64,000 bases of DNA from Sphingomonas paeninsulae (GCF_003660165.1 NZ_CP032829.1:682001-746000); one strand, 5' to 3'; shown: positions 8,603 to 17,689, counted from the first letter of the stretch. Program-made: numbers and translations. The notes: generated by a model from the sequence alone, not told the origin.

Positions 8603-9961
8603 ATGCGCGATCTCGCTTTTGTGGGGTTTCTGCTGGCGCTGATCGGCATGGGGTTCAGGCGGCCGTTCCTGTTCGTGCTCGCCTATGTCTATGTCGATAT
8701 CGTTTCACCACAACGTCTGACCTATATTCTGTTGAACAGCGTTCCGATTTCGCTGATCCTCGTCTCCCTTGCGGTCGGGTCTTGGGCGCTGTTCGACGAC
8801 AAGCGCGACACACGCGTTACGCCGCGACAAGTGATGTTGCTGATGCTGCTGGTTTATTGTGGGATCACGACGACTCAGGCCGATTTTCCGCTGGAGGCAG
8901 CAGACAAGTGGAGCTGGGTTTGGAAGGCACTGGCCTTTGCGATCTTCCTGCCGCTCACGCTGCGCACAAGGCTGCGCATCGAATCGCTGGTGCTGTTCAT
9001 GGTACTGTCCGCAGCGTCGATCATCATTGTCGGCGGTATCAAAACAGCGGCGGGCGGCGGCGGCTATGGCTCGCTGAACCTGATGATGGACAGCAACAGC
9101 GGCCTTTATGAAGGCAGCATCCTGTCCACCGTCGCGATTGCGATCATCCCGCTGATCGCGTGGCTGGCGCGATACGGCACGATTTATGTGCCCGACTGGC
9201 GCGTCAGACTGTTTGCCGCGGCGTTGATCTTTGCCTGCCTGCTGATCCCTGTCGGAACACAGGCGCGGACGGGGTTGATTTGTATCGGCGTGTTGGGCGT
9301 GACGTTCCTGCGCCAGACCAAACGTCGGGTGCTTTATCTGGGTGGATTGGCTGCGGTGGCGCTGGTCGCGATCCCCATGTTGCCCGCCAGTTTCACGACG
9401 CGGATGAATACGATTCAGGGATATCAGGCCGATTCTTCCGCTTCGACGCGGATCGCGGTTTGGCAGTGGACGCTGGGTTATGTGAAGGACCACCCATATG
9501 GCGGCGGGTTCGAAGCCTATCGCCAGAACAAATTGCGCATCGTCAAACATGCGACGGTGACGACGGGTGAGCAGCAGGACGTGTCGAGCATCGTCGAATA
9601 TGATCAGGCGCGCGCCTATCACTCGGCCTATTTTGAAATGCTGGGCGAACAGGGGTATCCGGGTCTGGTGCTGTGGCTGGTCATTCACCTGAGCGGACTG
9701 TTCCGGATGGAAGTTCTGCGCACACGTTATCGCAAGAGTCAGGAGGATGGCTGGATCGCAAGTCTGGCGATCGCACTGCAACAGGGGCATTTGATCTACC
9801 TGATCGGATCGCTGTTCGTCGGCATTGCGTTTCAGCCGTTCGTTTACATGCTCGTCGGGTTGCAAATCGGACTCGACACTTATGCGGCGCGGCGCGCGAA
9901 GGAGGCCCAATCCCAACCCGGCTTTGGCTCGGTTAGAAAGGCTGTGCCTCAGCCATCGTGA
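8603..9961 (+). CDS. Putative O-glycosylation ligase / Wzy-type polymerase, exosortase-A associated
   Basis: A 452-residue polytopic inner-membrane protein with about ten hydrophobic helices and a large periplasmic loop around residues 270-330 (DHPYGGGFEAYRQN, then AYHSAYFEMLGEQGYPGLV), the hallmark of the Wzy/WaaL O-antigen ligase family. The N-terminal half (FRRPFLFVLAYVYVDIVSPQ) fits the exosortase-A-associated ligase group (TIGR03097, DUF5935 plus Wzy_C). It would polymerise or transfer undecaprenyl-linked glycan in the periplasm. It is divergent from the EPS glycosyltransferase and follows a 51-aa ORF without a gap. Confidence 0.84.
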   Translation: MRDLAFVGFLLALIGMGFRRPFLFVLAYVYVDIVSPQRLTYILLNSVPISLILVSLAVGSWALFDDKRDTRVTPRQVMLLMLLVYCGITTTQADFPLEAADKWSWVWKALAFAIFLPLTLRTRLRIESLVLFMVLSAASIIIVGGIKTAAGGGGYGSLNLMMDSNSGLYEGSILSTVAIAIIPLIAWLARYGTIYVPDWRVRLFAAALIFACLLIPVGTQARTGLICIGVLGVTFLRQTKRRVLYLGGLAAVALVAIPMLPASFTTRMNTIQGYQADSSASTRIAVWQWTLGYVKDHPYGGGFEAYRQNKLRIVKHATVTTGEQQDVSSIVEYDQARAYHSAYFEMLGEQGYPGLVLWLVIHLSGLFRMEVLRTRYRKSQEDGWIASLAIALQQGHLIYLIGSLFVGIAFQPFVYMLVGLQIGLDTYAARRAKEAQSQPGFGSVRKAVPQPS

Positions 9962-10030
9962 TTGCCCCAAAGGGAACGAAGTAAGGCGGGCGCTGGTTTT
10001 GCAATCGTGAACAGCGACCAAGGCCCAGCG

Positions 10031-11023
10031 ATGATTTGTTATGTCGATCCAGAACTGCCCGGCATCACCCGTAAGAAAATGCGGCACGGCTGGGGATATT
10101 GGGATGCGAAGGGCGTGCGGATCACCGACCGCGATGAGATCGACCGGCTGAACAAGGTCGCGCTGCCGCCCGCCTATCGCGACGCATGGTTTTGCCCATC
10201 GCCGGAGGGGCATATTCAAGCGATCGGTTATGACGCGCGGGGTCGCAAACAATATCGCTATCACACCGGGTTTCGCGCGGCGCAGGATGCCGCGAAATAC
10301 GACAAATGTTCGGCATTCGGACGGGCGCTGCCGCTGCTGCGTGCTCGCGTAGAGCGCGATCTGGCGGGCAAGGCGACCGACCGTGACACCGTGATTGCCG
10401 CCGTGGTCCGGTTGCTCGACATCGGCCATCTGCGCGTCGGTAACGAAGCCTATGCGCAATCGAACAAGAGCTTTGGCGCGACGACGCTGCGCAATCGGCA
10501 CGTCAAGGTCGCCGGGCAAAGGCTGAACCTGCAATATCGTGCGAAGTCGGGCGTTATGCGCAAACTGACAATCACCGACCGGGGGCTGAGCCGCGTGGTG
10601 CGCCGCGTGCAGGATCTGCCGGGCCAGCAACTGTTCCAGTATCGCGATGACGCCGGCGAAATTCACAGCGTCGGTTCGGCGGAGGTCAACGCCTATATCC
10701 GCGACGCAATGGGTGACGATTTCACCGCCAAACATTTCCGGACTTGGAGTGCCAGCGTAATCGCACTCGAACACGTAGAGATCGCCGCGTCGTCGGGGAT
10801 AAAGATCAAACTGGCCGAGCTTTTGGAACCGGTTGCGGCGGCGCTGGGGAATACGCCAACCATTGCGCGCAAATCCTATGTGCATCCTTATGTTTTAGAA
10901 CGTGCGTCGACATCATCCGAGGCGCTGGTGCTGCCTCGAAAGACCCGCTGGCTCTCGCCGGCCGAGCGCGCGCTCATCGAGTTGCTTGACGCCGGGGCGA
11001 AGGCGGTATCCAAGGCGGCCTGA
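10031..11023 (+). CDS. DNA topoisomerase IB
   Basis: Poxvirus-type topoisomerase IB, which relaxes supercoils through a 3'-phosphotyrosyl intermediate. The N-terminal domain motifs GHIQAIGYDARGRKQYRYH and KYDKCSAFGRALPLLR, the RVGNEAYAQSNKSFGATTLRNRHV stretch with the conserved Arg/Lys residues, and the FRTWSAS box are clear; the active-site Tyr lies in ARKSYVHPYV near the C-terminus. The start is ambiguous: ATG 10031, GTG 10007 and TTG 9962 are all in frame. ATG 10031 gives the usual family N-terminus (MICYVDPELPGI). The stop overlaps the next gene by one base. Confidence 0.9.
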   Translation: MICYVDPELPGITRKKMRHGWGYWDAKGVRITDRDEIDRLNKVALPPAYRDAWFCPSPEGHIQAIGYDARGRKQYRYHTGFRAAQDAAKYDKCSAFGRALPLLRARVERDLAGKATDRDTVIAAVVRLLDIGHLRVGNEAYAQSNKSFGATTLRNRHVKVAGQRLNLQYRAKSGVMRKLTITDRGLSRVVRRVQDLPGQQLFQYRDDAGEIHSVGSAEVNAYIRDAMGDDFTAKHFRTWSASVIALEHVEIAASSGIKIKLAELLEPVAAALGNTPTIARKSYVHPYVLERASTSSEALVLPRKTRWLSPAERALIELLDAGAKAVSKAA

Positions 11024-12129
11024 TGAATAACAGCATGGAAACGACACCACCGCTCGACGAGCGGGTTACCCATCTTTGGGACGACAGCTTTGCCTGGATT
11101 ACCGGGCACAGCGTTCAGATCGGGCTTGCCGCCATTTTTGGAGCGGTCATCGTTGCGCTGCTTTATGGCGCAAAAATTCTGGGTGAGCGACTGTGTCGCA
11201 GCGACCCCACCCATAGCCGCTGGCAATCGGTTATCGGCAAGGCACTGGCGACGACGCGGGTCTGGTTCATGGTCGCGGTCGCAGCGCAAATCGTTGCGAC
11301 CTATGCCCATGCACCCTCCGATCTGGCGCACACGATCTATTTCCTGTTCGTGATTGCAGCGACCCTGCAAGCCGCAATCTTTGCCCGCGAACTGATCCTT
11401 GGCAGTATTGAACACCGTGCCAGCGGACACGAAACACTGGGCAGCGCGATCACGATTATCCGGGTGCTGGTTACGGCGGCGGTGTTTTCCATTGCGATTG
11501 TCCTCATTCTCTCCAATCTGGGCGTCAACGTTACCGGGCTTGTCGCGGGACTTGGCGTTGGTGGTATCGCCATCGGTCTGGCGGCACAGGGTATATTCAA
11601 GGATTTGTTTGCCGCGCTGGCGATCCTGTTCGACCGTCCGTTCCGCGTCGGTGAAACGATCCGGTTCGGCGATGCGACGGGTTCGGTCGAGGCGATCGGC
11701 CTGAAAACCACGCGCGTGCGATCGGTCGATGGCGAACAGATCATCATGTCGAACAACAAGCTGCTCGATATGCAGATCCGCAATATGCATGGCATTCCCG
11801 AACGCCGTGTCGTGCTGTCGCTGCCCATTCACTATGCCACTCCGGCAGCACAACTGGGGGCGCTTCCCGATATGCTGAAGGCTGCTGTCGAAGCTGTGCT
11901 GAACTGTCGTTTCGACCACGCGTGGCTCAACAGTTTCGCCGATAATGCGATTAAGGTCGAACTTATATTCCATGTGACAAAGGGTGCCGCCGAAGCCCGC
12001 GACGTCGCGCGCCATGCCGTGATGACAGGCGCCGTCGAGGCGCTGCAAAAGGCGAATATTGCGTTCAGTTATCAGGCAACAATTGCCGATCCGAACGCCG
12101 TTGCCGAAGAGCAAAATACCCCAATTTGA
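11023..12129 (+). CDS. Small-conductance mechanosensitive channel, MscS family
   Basis: A 368-residue inner-membrane channel that opens on hypo-osmotic shock. There are four to five hydrophobic helices; the pore-lining TM3 has the Gly/Ala pattern GLVAGLGVGGIAIGLAAQGI, followed by the beta-domain entry FDRPFRVGETIRFGDATGSVEAIGLKTT and the MSNNKLLDMQIRN motif of MscS proteins. It is longer than E. coli MscS (286 aa) by an N-terminal helical extension. It follows topoisomerase IB with a one-base overlap and so is probably co-transcribed with it, though no functional link is apparent. Confidence 0.88.
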   Translation: MNNSMETTPPLDERVTHLWDDSFAWITGHSVQIGLAAIFGAVIVALLYGAKILGERLCRSDPTHSRWQSVIGKALATTRVWFMVAVAAQIVATYAHAPSDLAHTIYFLFVIAATLQAAIFARELILGSIEHRASGHETLGSAITIIRVLVTAAVFSIAIVLILSNLGVNVTGLVAGLGVGGIAIGLAAQGIFKDLFAALAILFDRPFRVGETIRFGDATGSVEAIGLKTTRVRSVDGEQIIMSNNKLLDMQIRNMHGIPERRVVLSLPIHYATPAAQLGALPDMLKAAVEAVLNCRFDHAWLNSFADNAIKVELIFHVTKGAAEARDVARHAVMTGAVEALQKANIAFSYQATIADPNAVAEEQNTPI

Positions 12130-12178
12130 TTCGTTCGAACGGTTTCGGGAAAATGCGACGTTGCGGAAACCGTGGGTT

Positions 12179-12207
12179 TTGACTCGAGCAATCGAGCGGT
12201 CTTAATG
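12179..12207 (+). promoter_or_regulatory. Candidate sigma-70 promoter for maoC-thiolase
   Basis: TTGACT at 12179 and TTAATG at 12202 are separated by 17 bp. They sit 21 bp before the maoC start, in the 98-bp gap after the mscS gene. The spacer contains a CTCGAGCAATCGAG inverted repeat. The assignment rests on pattern and position only. Confidence 0.45.
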
Positions 12208-12227
12208 CCTCCTTTTGAGGACCATGA

Positions 12228-12686
12228 ATGGCAATCGTCACCGCCGAAGAAATGGGGGCCCTGACTGGTCAAATAATCGGCGTGTCCGACTGGCTGACCA
12301 TCGATCAGGCAATGATCGACCGCTTTGCCGATGCGACGGGCGATCACCAGTTTATCCATGTCGATCCGGGGCGCGCCGCACAGACGGAATTTGGCGGCAC
12401 GATCGCTCATGGATTCCTGATGCTGTCGCTCCTCCCGTTACTGTCGACGACGGCCGATCTGCCTGAGCTTGCAGGCGTCAAGCACGGGCTGAATTATGGT
12501 GGCAACAGATGTCGGTTCCTTGCCCCGGTCAGATCGGGAAAGCGCGTGCGGGGACATATCAAACTGATCGAGTTCGTCGAAAAGCACCCCGGCCAATTCC
12601 AGCAGACGATCGAATTTTCGTTAGAGATTGAGGACGGGGATAAACCGGCACTCATCGCGGAATGGATCACCCAAGTCATAGTCTGA
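12228..12686 (+). CDS. MaoC-family dehydratase ((R)-specific enoyl-CoA hydratase-like)
   Basis: A 152-residue single hot-dog-fold protein. The hydratase-2 motif is present as [20 protein letters not shown] with the catalytic Asp and His, and [13 protein letters not shown] follows as in MaoC/PhaJ proteins. It would hydrate enoyl-CoA to (R)-3-hydroxyacyl-CoA. TTGAGGA precedes the ATG. A thiolase gene begins 41 bp after its stop on the same strand, so the two probably act together in fatty-acyl-CoA turnover; whether the direction is beta-oxidation or supply of polymer or lipid precursors cannot be told. Confidence 0.87.
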   Translation: MAIVTAEEMGALTGQIIGVSDWLTIDQAMIDRFADATGDHQFIHVDPGRAAQTEFGGTIAHGFLMLSLLPLLSTTADLPELAGVKHGLNYGGNRCRFLAPVRSGKRVRGHIKLIEFVEKHPGQFQQTIEFSLEIEDGDKPALIAEWITQVIV

Positions 12687-12727
12687 CCCGAGACACAGAT
12701 CGCAATATACTTCGAAGGAGCCTGAAA

Positions 12728-13906
12728 ATGCGCGAAGCCCTCATCATATCCACTGCCAGAACTGCCATCGGCCGCGCCTATCGCGGCGGGTTCAATGCCA
12801 CGCCGTCGCCAACGCTGGGGGCATATTCGATCAAGGCCGCAGTCGAACGCGCCGGAATCGACCCTGCGGAAGTCGATGATGTTGTTTTCGGCTGCGCGCT
12901 TCAGCAGGGCCATCAGGCCGGCAATATCGCGCGCACATCGCTCCTCCGTGCAGGCTTGCCAGTCACCGTATCAGGCATGTCGCTCGATCGCCAATGCTCG
13001 TCGGGCCTGATGGCAATCGCGACGGCCGCCAAGCAGATCATCACCGACAATATGGACATCACGATCGGAGGCGGTGTCGAATCCATCTCGCTGGTCCAGA
13101 CACCGCAGATGCGCGTTGCTCCCGATCCAGAGCTGCTAAAAATGCACAAGGACGTCTATATGCCGATGCTGCAGACGGCGGAGGTTGTCGCCAAACGCTA
13201 TGGCATCAGCCGCGACGCGATGGACGAATATGCGCTCCAGTCGCAGCAGCGCACGGCGGCGGCTCAGGCGGCGGGCTATTTCGACAAGGAAATTGTATCG
13301 GTCACCGCGAACATGGCCATCGTTAACAAGGAGACCAAGGAGGTCACCTATAAGGAGGTGACGATCGCCAGGGACGAGGGCAATCGACCGGAAACAACAC
13401 TTGAGGGGCTGAAGGCGCTGCCGCCGGTCCTCGGCCCCGACATGACGATCACTGCGGGCAATGCCAGCCAGTTGTCCGACGGTTCGTCTTCGTCGGTGTT
13501 GATGGAAGCAAAGCTGGTCGAACAGCGCGGACTGACGCCACTTGGTCGCTATGTCGGCATGGCGGTCGGCGGCACCGAACCCGATGAAATGGGCATCGGT
13601 CCGGTAGTGGCAATTCCGAAACTACTCAAGCGTTTCAACCTGACGATGGACGACATCGGTCTGTGGGAATTGAACGAGGCATTTGCCGTTCAGGTGCTTT
13701 ATTGCCGCGATAAACTCGGCATCCCGAACGACCTGCTGAACGTCAGCGGGGGCGCGATTTCGATCGGACATCCTTACGGTATGACCGGCGCGCGTGCGAC
13801 CGGCCATGCGCTGATCGAGGGCAAGCGGCGCGGCGCGAAATACGTCGTCGTCACCATGTGCGTCGGCGGCGGCATGGGAGCCGCTGGGCTGTTTGAAGTT
13901 CTGTAA
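12728..13906 (+). CDS. Acetyl-CoA C-acyltransferase (thiolase)
   Basis: A 392-residue thiolase-superfamily enzyme. The nucleophilic Cys lies in [13 protein letters not shown] (about residue 90), the NEAFA box is in [10 protein letters not shown], the catalytic His in [16 protein letters not shown], and the second Cys in [15 protein letters not shown]. All active-site elements are intact. The ATG at 12728 has GAAGGAG upstream and is preferred over an earlier in-frame start inside maoC. Substrate length cannot be read from sequence; the pairing with a MaoC hydratase suggests acyl-CoA degradation. Confidence 0.92.
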   Translation: MREALIISTARTAIGRAYRGGFNATPSPTLGAYSIKAAVERAGIDPAEVDDVVFGCALQQGHQAGNIARTSLLRAGLPVTVSGMSLDRQCSSGLMAIATAAKQIITDNMDITIGGGVESISLVQTPQMRVAPDPELLKMHKDVYMPMLQTAEVVAKRYGISRDAMDEYALQSQQRTAAAQAAGYFDKEIVSVTANMAIVNKETKEVTYKEVTIARDEGNRPETTLEGLKALPPVLGPDMTITAGNASQLSDGSSSSVLMEAKLVEQRGLTPLGRYVGMAVGGTEPDEMGIGPVVAIPKLLKRFNLTMDDIGLWELNEAFAVQVLYCRDKLGIPNDLLNVSGGAISIGHPYGMTGARATGHALIEGKRRGAKYVVVTMCVGGGMGAAGLFEVL

Positions 13907-13920
13907 AACGCGCAACAGTT

Positions 13921-13949
13921 TTCCCCGCTCCACAACGTGGGCGGGGGAA
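13921..13949 (+). terminator. Hairpin downstream of thiolase gene
   Basis: Arms TTCCCCGC and GCGGGGGAA enclose a further CCAC/GTGG stem with an AAC loop. It starts 15 bp after the thiolase stop, so it is placed as a transcript end, but no T-run follows. It may be a Rho-assisted or 3'-protecting structure. Confidence 0.4.
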
Positions 13950-13999
13950 CAGCTTTCCGTCCCATCGGTTTTGTTTTCGTAGTCAACGGAGACGATGTG

Positions 14000-14497
14000 A
14001 TGGCAGACGATGCAGCTACCCATGATGCGAAAATCAAAGCCAAGTTCTGGAAAGCTTTGAAGTCGGACCGGACGATGTTCCTGGGGCTGGCAGAAGGTGA
14101 AGACGGCCATGCGCGCCCGATGACGGCGCAAACTGAGCACGACGACGGTGGGCCAATCTGGTTTTTCGCCTCCACCGACGACCACCTTTATACCTCAGTC
14201 GGACAAAGTGCGCGGGCGATGGCGCATTTCGTGTCGAAGGGGCACGATGTGTGGGCAACTGTTCACGGCAAACTGACGACATCGATCGACCGTGCGACCA
14301 TCGACCGGTTGTGGAATCCGTATGTGGCCGCATGGTACGAAGGAAAGGATGATCCGAAGATCGCGCTGATCCGCCTCGATCCCGAACGGGCCGAAATCTG
14401 GATCGACGCATCCAGCATCGTTGCCGGCATCAAGATGATGGTCGGAATCGACCCCAAGAAAGATTACAAGGACAAGATGGCTGAGGTTATCCTGTAA
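14000..14497 (+). CDS. Pyridoxamine 5'-phosphate oxidase-fold protein (general stress protein 26 type)
   Basis: A 165-residue flavin-binding split-barrel protein. The pattern KFWKALKSDRTMFLGLAEG at the N-terminus, HARPMTAQTEHDDGGPIWFFAS in the middle and the WIDASS end fit the GSP26/PPOX-like family of stress-related flavoproteins rather than true PdxH. The ATG at 14000 is preceded by CGGAGACG; the longer in-frame start upstream runs into the hairpin after the thiolase gene and is unlikely. It is a stand-alone gene. Substrate unknown. Confidence 0.83.
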   Translation: MADDAATHDAKIKAKFWKALKSDRTMFLGLAEGEDGHARPMTAQTEHDDGGPIWFFASTDDHLYTSVGQSARAMAHFVSKGHDVWATVHGKLTTSIDRATIDRLWNPYVAAWYEGKDDPKIALIRLDPERAEIWIDASSIVAGIKMMVGIDPKKDYKDKMAEVIL

Positions 14498-14508
14498 AAT
14501 TGGCTAAC

Positions 14509-14539
14509 GTTCTGCCTTGCTCGGTCGGGCGGGCAGAAC
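14509..14539 (+). terminator. Inverted repeat after the PPOX-fold gene
   Basis: Perfect 8-bp arms GTTCTGCC and GGCAGAAC with a 15-nt loop, 12 bp downstream of the stop codon. There is no T-run, so efficiency as an intrinsic terminator is doubtful, but the position between two independent genes fits a transcript end. Confidence 0.4.
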
Positions 14540-14588
14540 GACCTTCTTGCCAGTTGAGACGATCCCTCAACGCTGCTAGGCGCAGCGC

Positions 14589-16427
14589 ATGGCAGAACTC
14601 CCCAAAGCGACGAACAGCCGCAATCTCGGTAACCTCAGCGTCGTTTGGCATTTTGCCCTTCAATACCCATGGCGAATAGCCGGAGCCTGCCTTGCGCTTT
14701 TGGTAGCGGCGGCGGCAACGCTGGCGATCCCCGCGGGCTTTCAGCAAGTCATCGATCAGGGATTTGGCGGCCACACCGGTCCCACGCCTTTACGCTCACC
14801 AATGCTCATCGTGCTGCAAAGTTCGCTCGGCAGATACCTTGATGGCGGGATCAATTTCTGGTTCGAGCTGCTGCTGTTGACCGTCATTGTGCTGGCGCTG
14901 GCAACGGCGACGCGCTTTTATTTCGTATCGTGGCTTGGTGAACGCGTTATCGCCGATCTCCGCGCGGCTGTGCTTCGCAATCTGGTCACTCTGTCGCCCA
15001 GTTTCTTCGAGGAGAACCGTCCGTCCGAAATCGCATCGAGGCTGACTGCGGATACTTCGATCATCGAACAGATCGTGGGAACCACGGTATCGGTGGCGTT
15101 ACGCAATCTCGTGATCGGCATTGGCGGAATCGGCTATCTGTTCACCGTGGCACCACGATTGACGGGAATGCTGCTGATCGGAATTCCGGTCATTATTCTG
15201 CCCATCGTCATTCTCGGTCGCCGTCTTCAGGCAATATCGCGGCAGAGCCAGGATCGCATTGCCGACGTCGGGTCGGTTGCCTCCGAAACACTTGGCGCGA
15301 TGAAAGTCGTTCAGGCATTCGGTCAGGAACAGCGCGAGATCGAGCGGTTCAGCAATGCCGTTGAAAACACATTTTCGACCGCGCAACGACGGATTGCGCT
15401 TCGTTCGGTAATGACGGCGGTCATCATCACGCTGATCTTCGGGTCGATTACCACTGTCATGTGGCAGGGTGCGCTCGATGTGGTGGCGGGTCGGCTGACC
15501 GGTGGCAGCATAGCGGCGTTCGTATTGACTGGCGGACTGGTCGCGGGTGCTTTCGGTGCGCTGACGGAGGTTTATGGCGACCTGTTGCGAGGTTCTGCCG
15601 CCGCCGGGCGTCTGGCCGAACTGTTAAACGAACGACCCACAATTGCTGCACCGGCATTTCCACTCCCTATGCCCGAAAACGCGCAGGGCCGTGTTTCTTT
15701 CGAACATGTGACCTTTCGTTATCCGACCCGCCCGGAAGTCAGCGCGCTCAGCGATTTCTCGCTTGATATTGCACCGGGCGAAACCGTGGCAGTTGTGGGC
15801 CCCTCGGGCGCAGGCAAGACGACATTGTTCCAGCTTATCCAGCGGTTTTACGATCCGGCGTCGGGCAAGGTTTGCGTCGATGGCGTTGCCCTGCAACTGA
15901 CCGACCCTGCGCAAGTGCGCGCGCGCATTGCTATGGTCCCACAAGAGACTGTCATCTTCGCTGCCAGCGCGCGCGACAATTTGCGTTATGGACGCTGGGA
16001 TTCGAGCGACGACGCACTGTGGGATGCCGCCGAAGCTGCCAACGCCGCCGAATTCCTGCGCAAACTGCCCGATGGCCTCGACACGTTCATGGGCGAAGGC
16101 GGAGCCCGCCTTTCCGGCGGCCAGCGCCAGCGTCTGGCGATTGCACGCGCCATCTTGCGGAATGCCCCCATCCTGTTGCTCGACGAAGCTACATCCGCGC
16201 TGGATGCGGAAAGCGAGCGGCTGGTGCAGGACGCGCTCGACCGGCTGATGACCAACCGGACGACCATCGTAATCGCGCACCGTCTGGCGACCGTCCGCGC
16301 GGCGGATCGGATTATCGTGATGAGCGATGGCAAGATCGTCGAAGAGGGCAATCACGAATCGCTGAGCCGTTCGGACGGTCTTTATGCGCGGCTGGCGCGG
16401 CTGCAGTTTGAGGGCATGGCGGCCTAA
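14589..16427 (+). CDS. ABC exporter half-transporter (MsbA/ABCB type)
   Basis: A 612-residue fusion of a six-helix transmembrane domain (residues 1-330) and an ATPase domain. The ATPase has Walker A GPSGAGKTT at about 403, a Q-loop MVPQETVIF, signature LSGGQRQRLAIARA at about 507, Walker B ILLLDEATSALD at about 529 and the H-loop VIAHRLATV. It would act as a homodimer exporting a lipid or hydrophobic compound across the inner membrane. No processing or accessory genes are nearby, so the substrate is unknown. Start ATG 14589. Confidence 0.92.
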   Translation: MAELPKATNSRNLGNLSVVWHFALQYPWRIAGACLALLVAAAATLAIPAGFQQVIDQGFGGHTGPTPLRSPMLIVLQSSLGRYLDGGINFWFELLLLTVIVLALATATRFYFVSWLGERVIADLRAAVLRNLVTLSPSFFEENRPSEIASRLTADTSIIEQIVGTTVSVALRNLVIGIGGIGYLFTVAPRLTGMLLIGIPVIILPIVILGRRLQAISRQSQDRIADVGSVASETLGAMKVVQAFGQEQREIERFSNAVENTFSTAQRRIALRSVMTAVIITLIFGSITTVMWQGALDVVAGRLTGGSIAAFVLTGGLVAGAFGALTEVYGDLLRGSAAAGRLAELLNERPTIAAPAFPLPMPENAQGRVSFEHVTFRYPTRPEVSALSDFSLDIAPGETVAVVGPSGAGKTTLFQLIQRFYDPASGKVCVDGVALQLTDPAQVRARIAMVPQETVIFAASARDNLRYGRWDSSDDALWDAAEAANAAEFLRKLPDGLDTFMGEGGARLSGGQRQRLAIARAILRNAPILLLDEATSALDAESERLVQDALDRLMTNRTTIVIAHRLATVRAADRIIVMSDGKIVEEGNHESLSRSDGLYARLARLQFEGMAA

Positions 16428-16556
16428 TACCTCACGCTGCGAATAGTGGTTTTGTAACTCTACAACATGGAGCGGAGGACTCTCGGAGCATGGTTGCCCG
16501 TGCGAGGTCCGAGGCGCAGCGAAGCCACGTTATTAAGTATCATCCTCTCATCGTCA

Positions 16557-16622
16557 CCCTGAACTTGGTTCAGGGTCCATCGGTCTACCAGCAAGTTCGG
16601 TTCCGCTAGAGATATGGACCCT
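16557..16622. repeat. Nested palindromic intergenic repeat, sphingomonad REP-like
   Basis: CCCTGAAC-TTG-GTTCAGGG (16557-16575) is a perfect 8-bp palindrome; overlapping it, AGGGTCCAT (16572-16580) pairs with ATGGACCCT (16614-16622). The gap from 16428 to 16746 holds this element and the exbD terminator and no credible gene. From memory, elements with a CCCTGAAC core recur between genes in sphingomonads; I could not verify copy number here. Confidence 0.6.
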
Positions 16623-16698
16623 ACCGACGAAATTGACGGGGCGGCTCCGCTCCGCGTACCTGGGTTCTGCATCCCGGAAGCACAAACCCTGAGGGCAC

Positions 16699-16728
16699 AA
16701 AAAAAGGCGCGCCGTTTCCGACGCGCCT
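16699..16728 (-). terminator. Intrinsic terminator of the tonB-exbB-exbD-exbD operon
   Basis: Read on the minus strand, GGCGCGTC-GGAAAC-GGCGCGCC forms a GC-rich stem followed immediately by seven T residues. It begins about 19 bp after the stop of the last exbD gene. This is a textbook intrinsic terminator. Confidence 0.85.
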
Positions 16729-16746
16729 TCAATCTGGATCGGTGAG

Positions 16747-17178
16747 TTACTTGGCGAACTGAGCGTATTGCTCGTTACCAACGAAGCCCATCTTGGTGAT
16801 CTTCGAACGCTTGATCTCCGCGAACACGCGATCGGCGACGTCGTAGCGCGACTGCGGGTCAGGCTGGACGTGAAGCTCTGGTTCGGGAACCATATCCTTC
16901 GTGCGACCGAGATAATCGCGCAGGGTCGCCATATCGATTGCCGTCGCATTCCACAGGATCGTTCCAGCAGGATCGATCGACAGCTTATTGACCACGGGGT
17001 CGATCGGCGGCTTCGGCTGGTTCGGATTATTCGCCGGAAGATCGATCTTCACGGCGTGCGTCTGGATCGGGATCGTGATGATAAGCATGACGAGGAGAAC
17101 GAGCATGACGTCGATCAACGGCGTCGTGTTCATTTCCATCATCGGCTCGTCGTCGTTACCGCCGGTACTCATTGCCAT
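16747..17178 (-). CDS. exbD: ExbD/TolR-family biopolymer transport protein (second copy)
   Basis: A 143-residue protein with a short cytoplasmic N-terminus, one membrane helix (VMLVLLVMLIITIPIQ) and a periplasmic C-terminal domain. The motif NTTPLIDVMLVLLVM contains the essential membrane-embedded Asp that carries proton flow in ExbD/TolR. With ExbB it energises TonB. It is the last gene of the tonB-exbB-exbD-exbD cluster and is followed by a strong terminator. Two tandem exbD paralogs are common in this lineage; the division of labour between them is not known from the sequence. Confidence 0.92.
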   Translation of the reverse strand: MAMSTGGNDDEPMMEMNTTPLIDVMLVLLVMLIITIPIQTHAVKIDLPANNPNQPKPPIDPVVNKLSIDPAGTILWNATAIDMATLRDYLGRTKDMVPEPELHVQPDPQSRYDVADRVFAEIKRSKITKMGFVGNEQYAQFAK

Positions 17179-17215
17179 CGGGCAAACTCCTCAAAATCGA
17201 ATATCGGACCCGCGA

Positions 17216-17689
17216 TCAGGCGCCGTTCGGTGGCGGCTCGGAAATGAAGCCGACCTTGGTGAAACCGGCCATCTGGAAGTTATAGATCGGTCCGGCGATG
17301 CAGCGCCATGGCGTGTTGATATCGCCACGGATGTGCGCCTCTGGCAGTTCGAGGCCGGGAGCGTTTACGCCGCCCTGACGTTCGATCTCGTCCTTCAACT
17401 TCTTGACGGCACGATCCAGCAACTCGCTCGAATCCACTCGGGTTTGACCCCAGTAAACCTCACAAGCTCCTGTAGAGCTTGCCTTGATCGACAGCGAAAC
17501 ATTCTCAGGCTTCGTCGTCGTAGGGTCGAACCTGACCTTTGGCAGTTCCAGTGGAACCTTCTGAACGATTGCCGGAATCGTGATCAAAAAGATGATCAGC
17601 ATGACCAACATGACATCGACCAGCGGTGTCGTGTTGATGTCCGACATCGGTTGGTCTTCGGTGTCGCCCTCACCTACACTCATTGACAT
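17216..17689 (-). CDS. exbD: ExbD/TolR-family biopolymer transport protein (first copy)
   Basis: A 157-residue ExbD with membrane helix DVMLVMLIIFLITIPAIV and the proton-path Asp in NTTPLVDVML. The periplasmic part (VPLELPKVRFDPTTTKPENV) is longer than in the downstream paralog and contains a Cys (GACEVYWGQ). Tandem ATG starts lie at 17689 and 17683. It lies between exbB and the second exbD with short gaps, consistent with one transcript. It forms the motor complex with ExbB for TonB-dependent outer-membrane uptake. Confidence 0.92.
   Translation of the reverse strand: MSMSVGEGDTEDQPMSDINTTPLVDVMLVMLIIFLITIPAIVQKVPLELPKVRFDPTTTKPENVSLSIKASSTGACEVYWGQTRVDSSELLDRAVKKLKDEIERQGGVNAPGLELPEAHIRGDINTPWRCIAGPIYNFQMAGFTKVGFISEPPPNGA

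Noticed and set aside
8705-10885. 726-codon open frame on the minus strand opposite the ligase and topoisomerase IB genes
   Set aside because: It is antisense to two well-supported families, has an odd Arg/Gln/His/Asp-rich composition and no recognisable motif; such frames are common in GC-rich codon-biased genomes.
10888-12114. 408-codon open frame antisense to the MscS gene
   Set aside because: Same reasoning: shadow of a clear MscS channel, no domain, Asn/Asp/Arg-rich composition.
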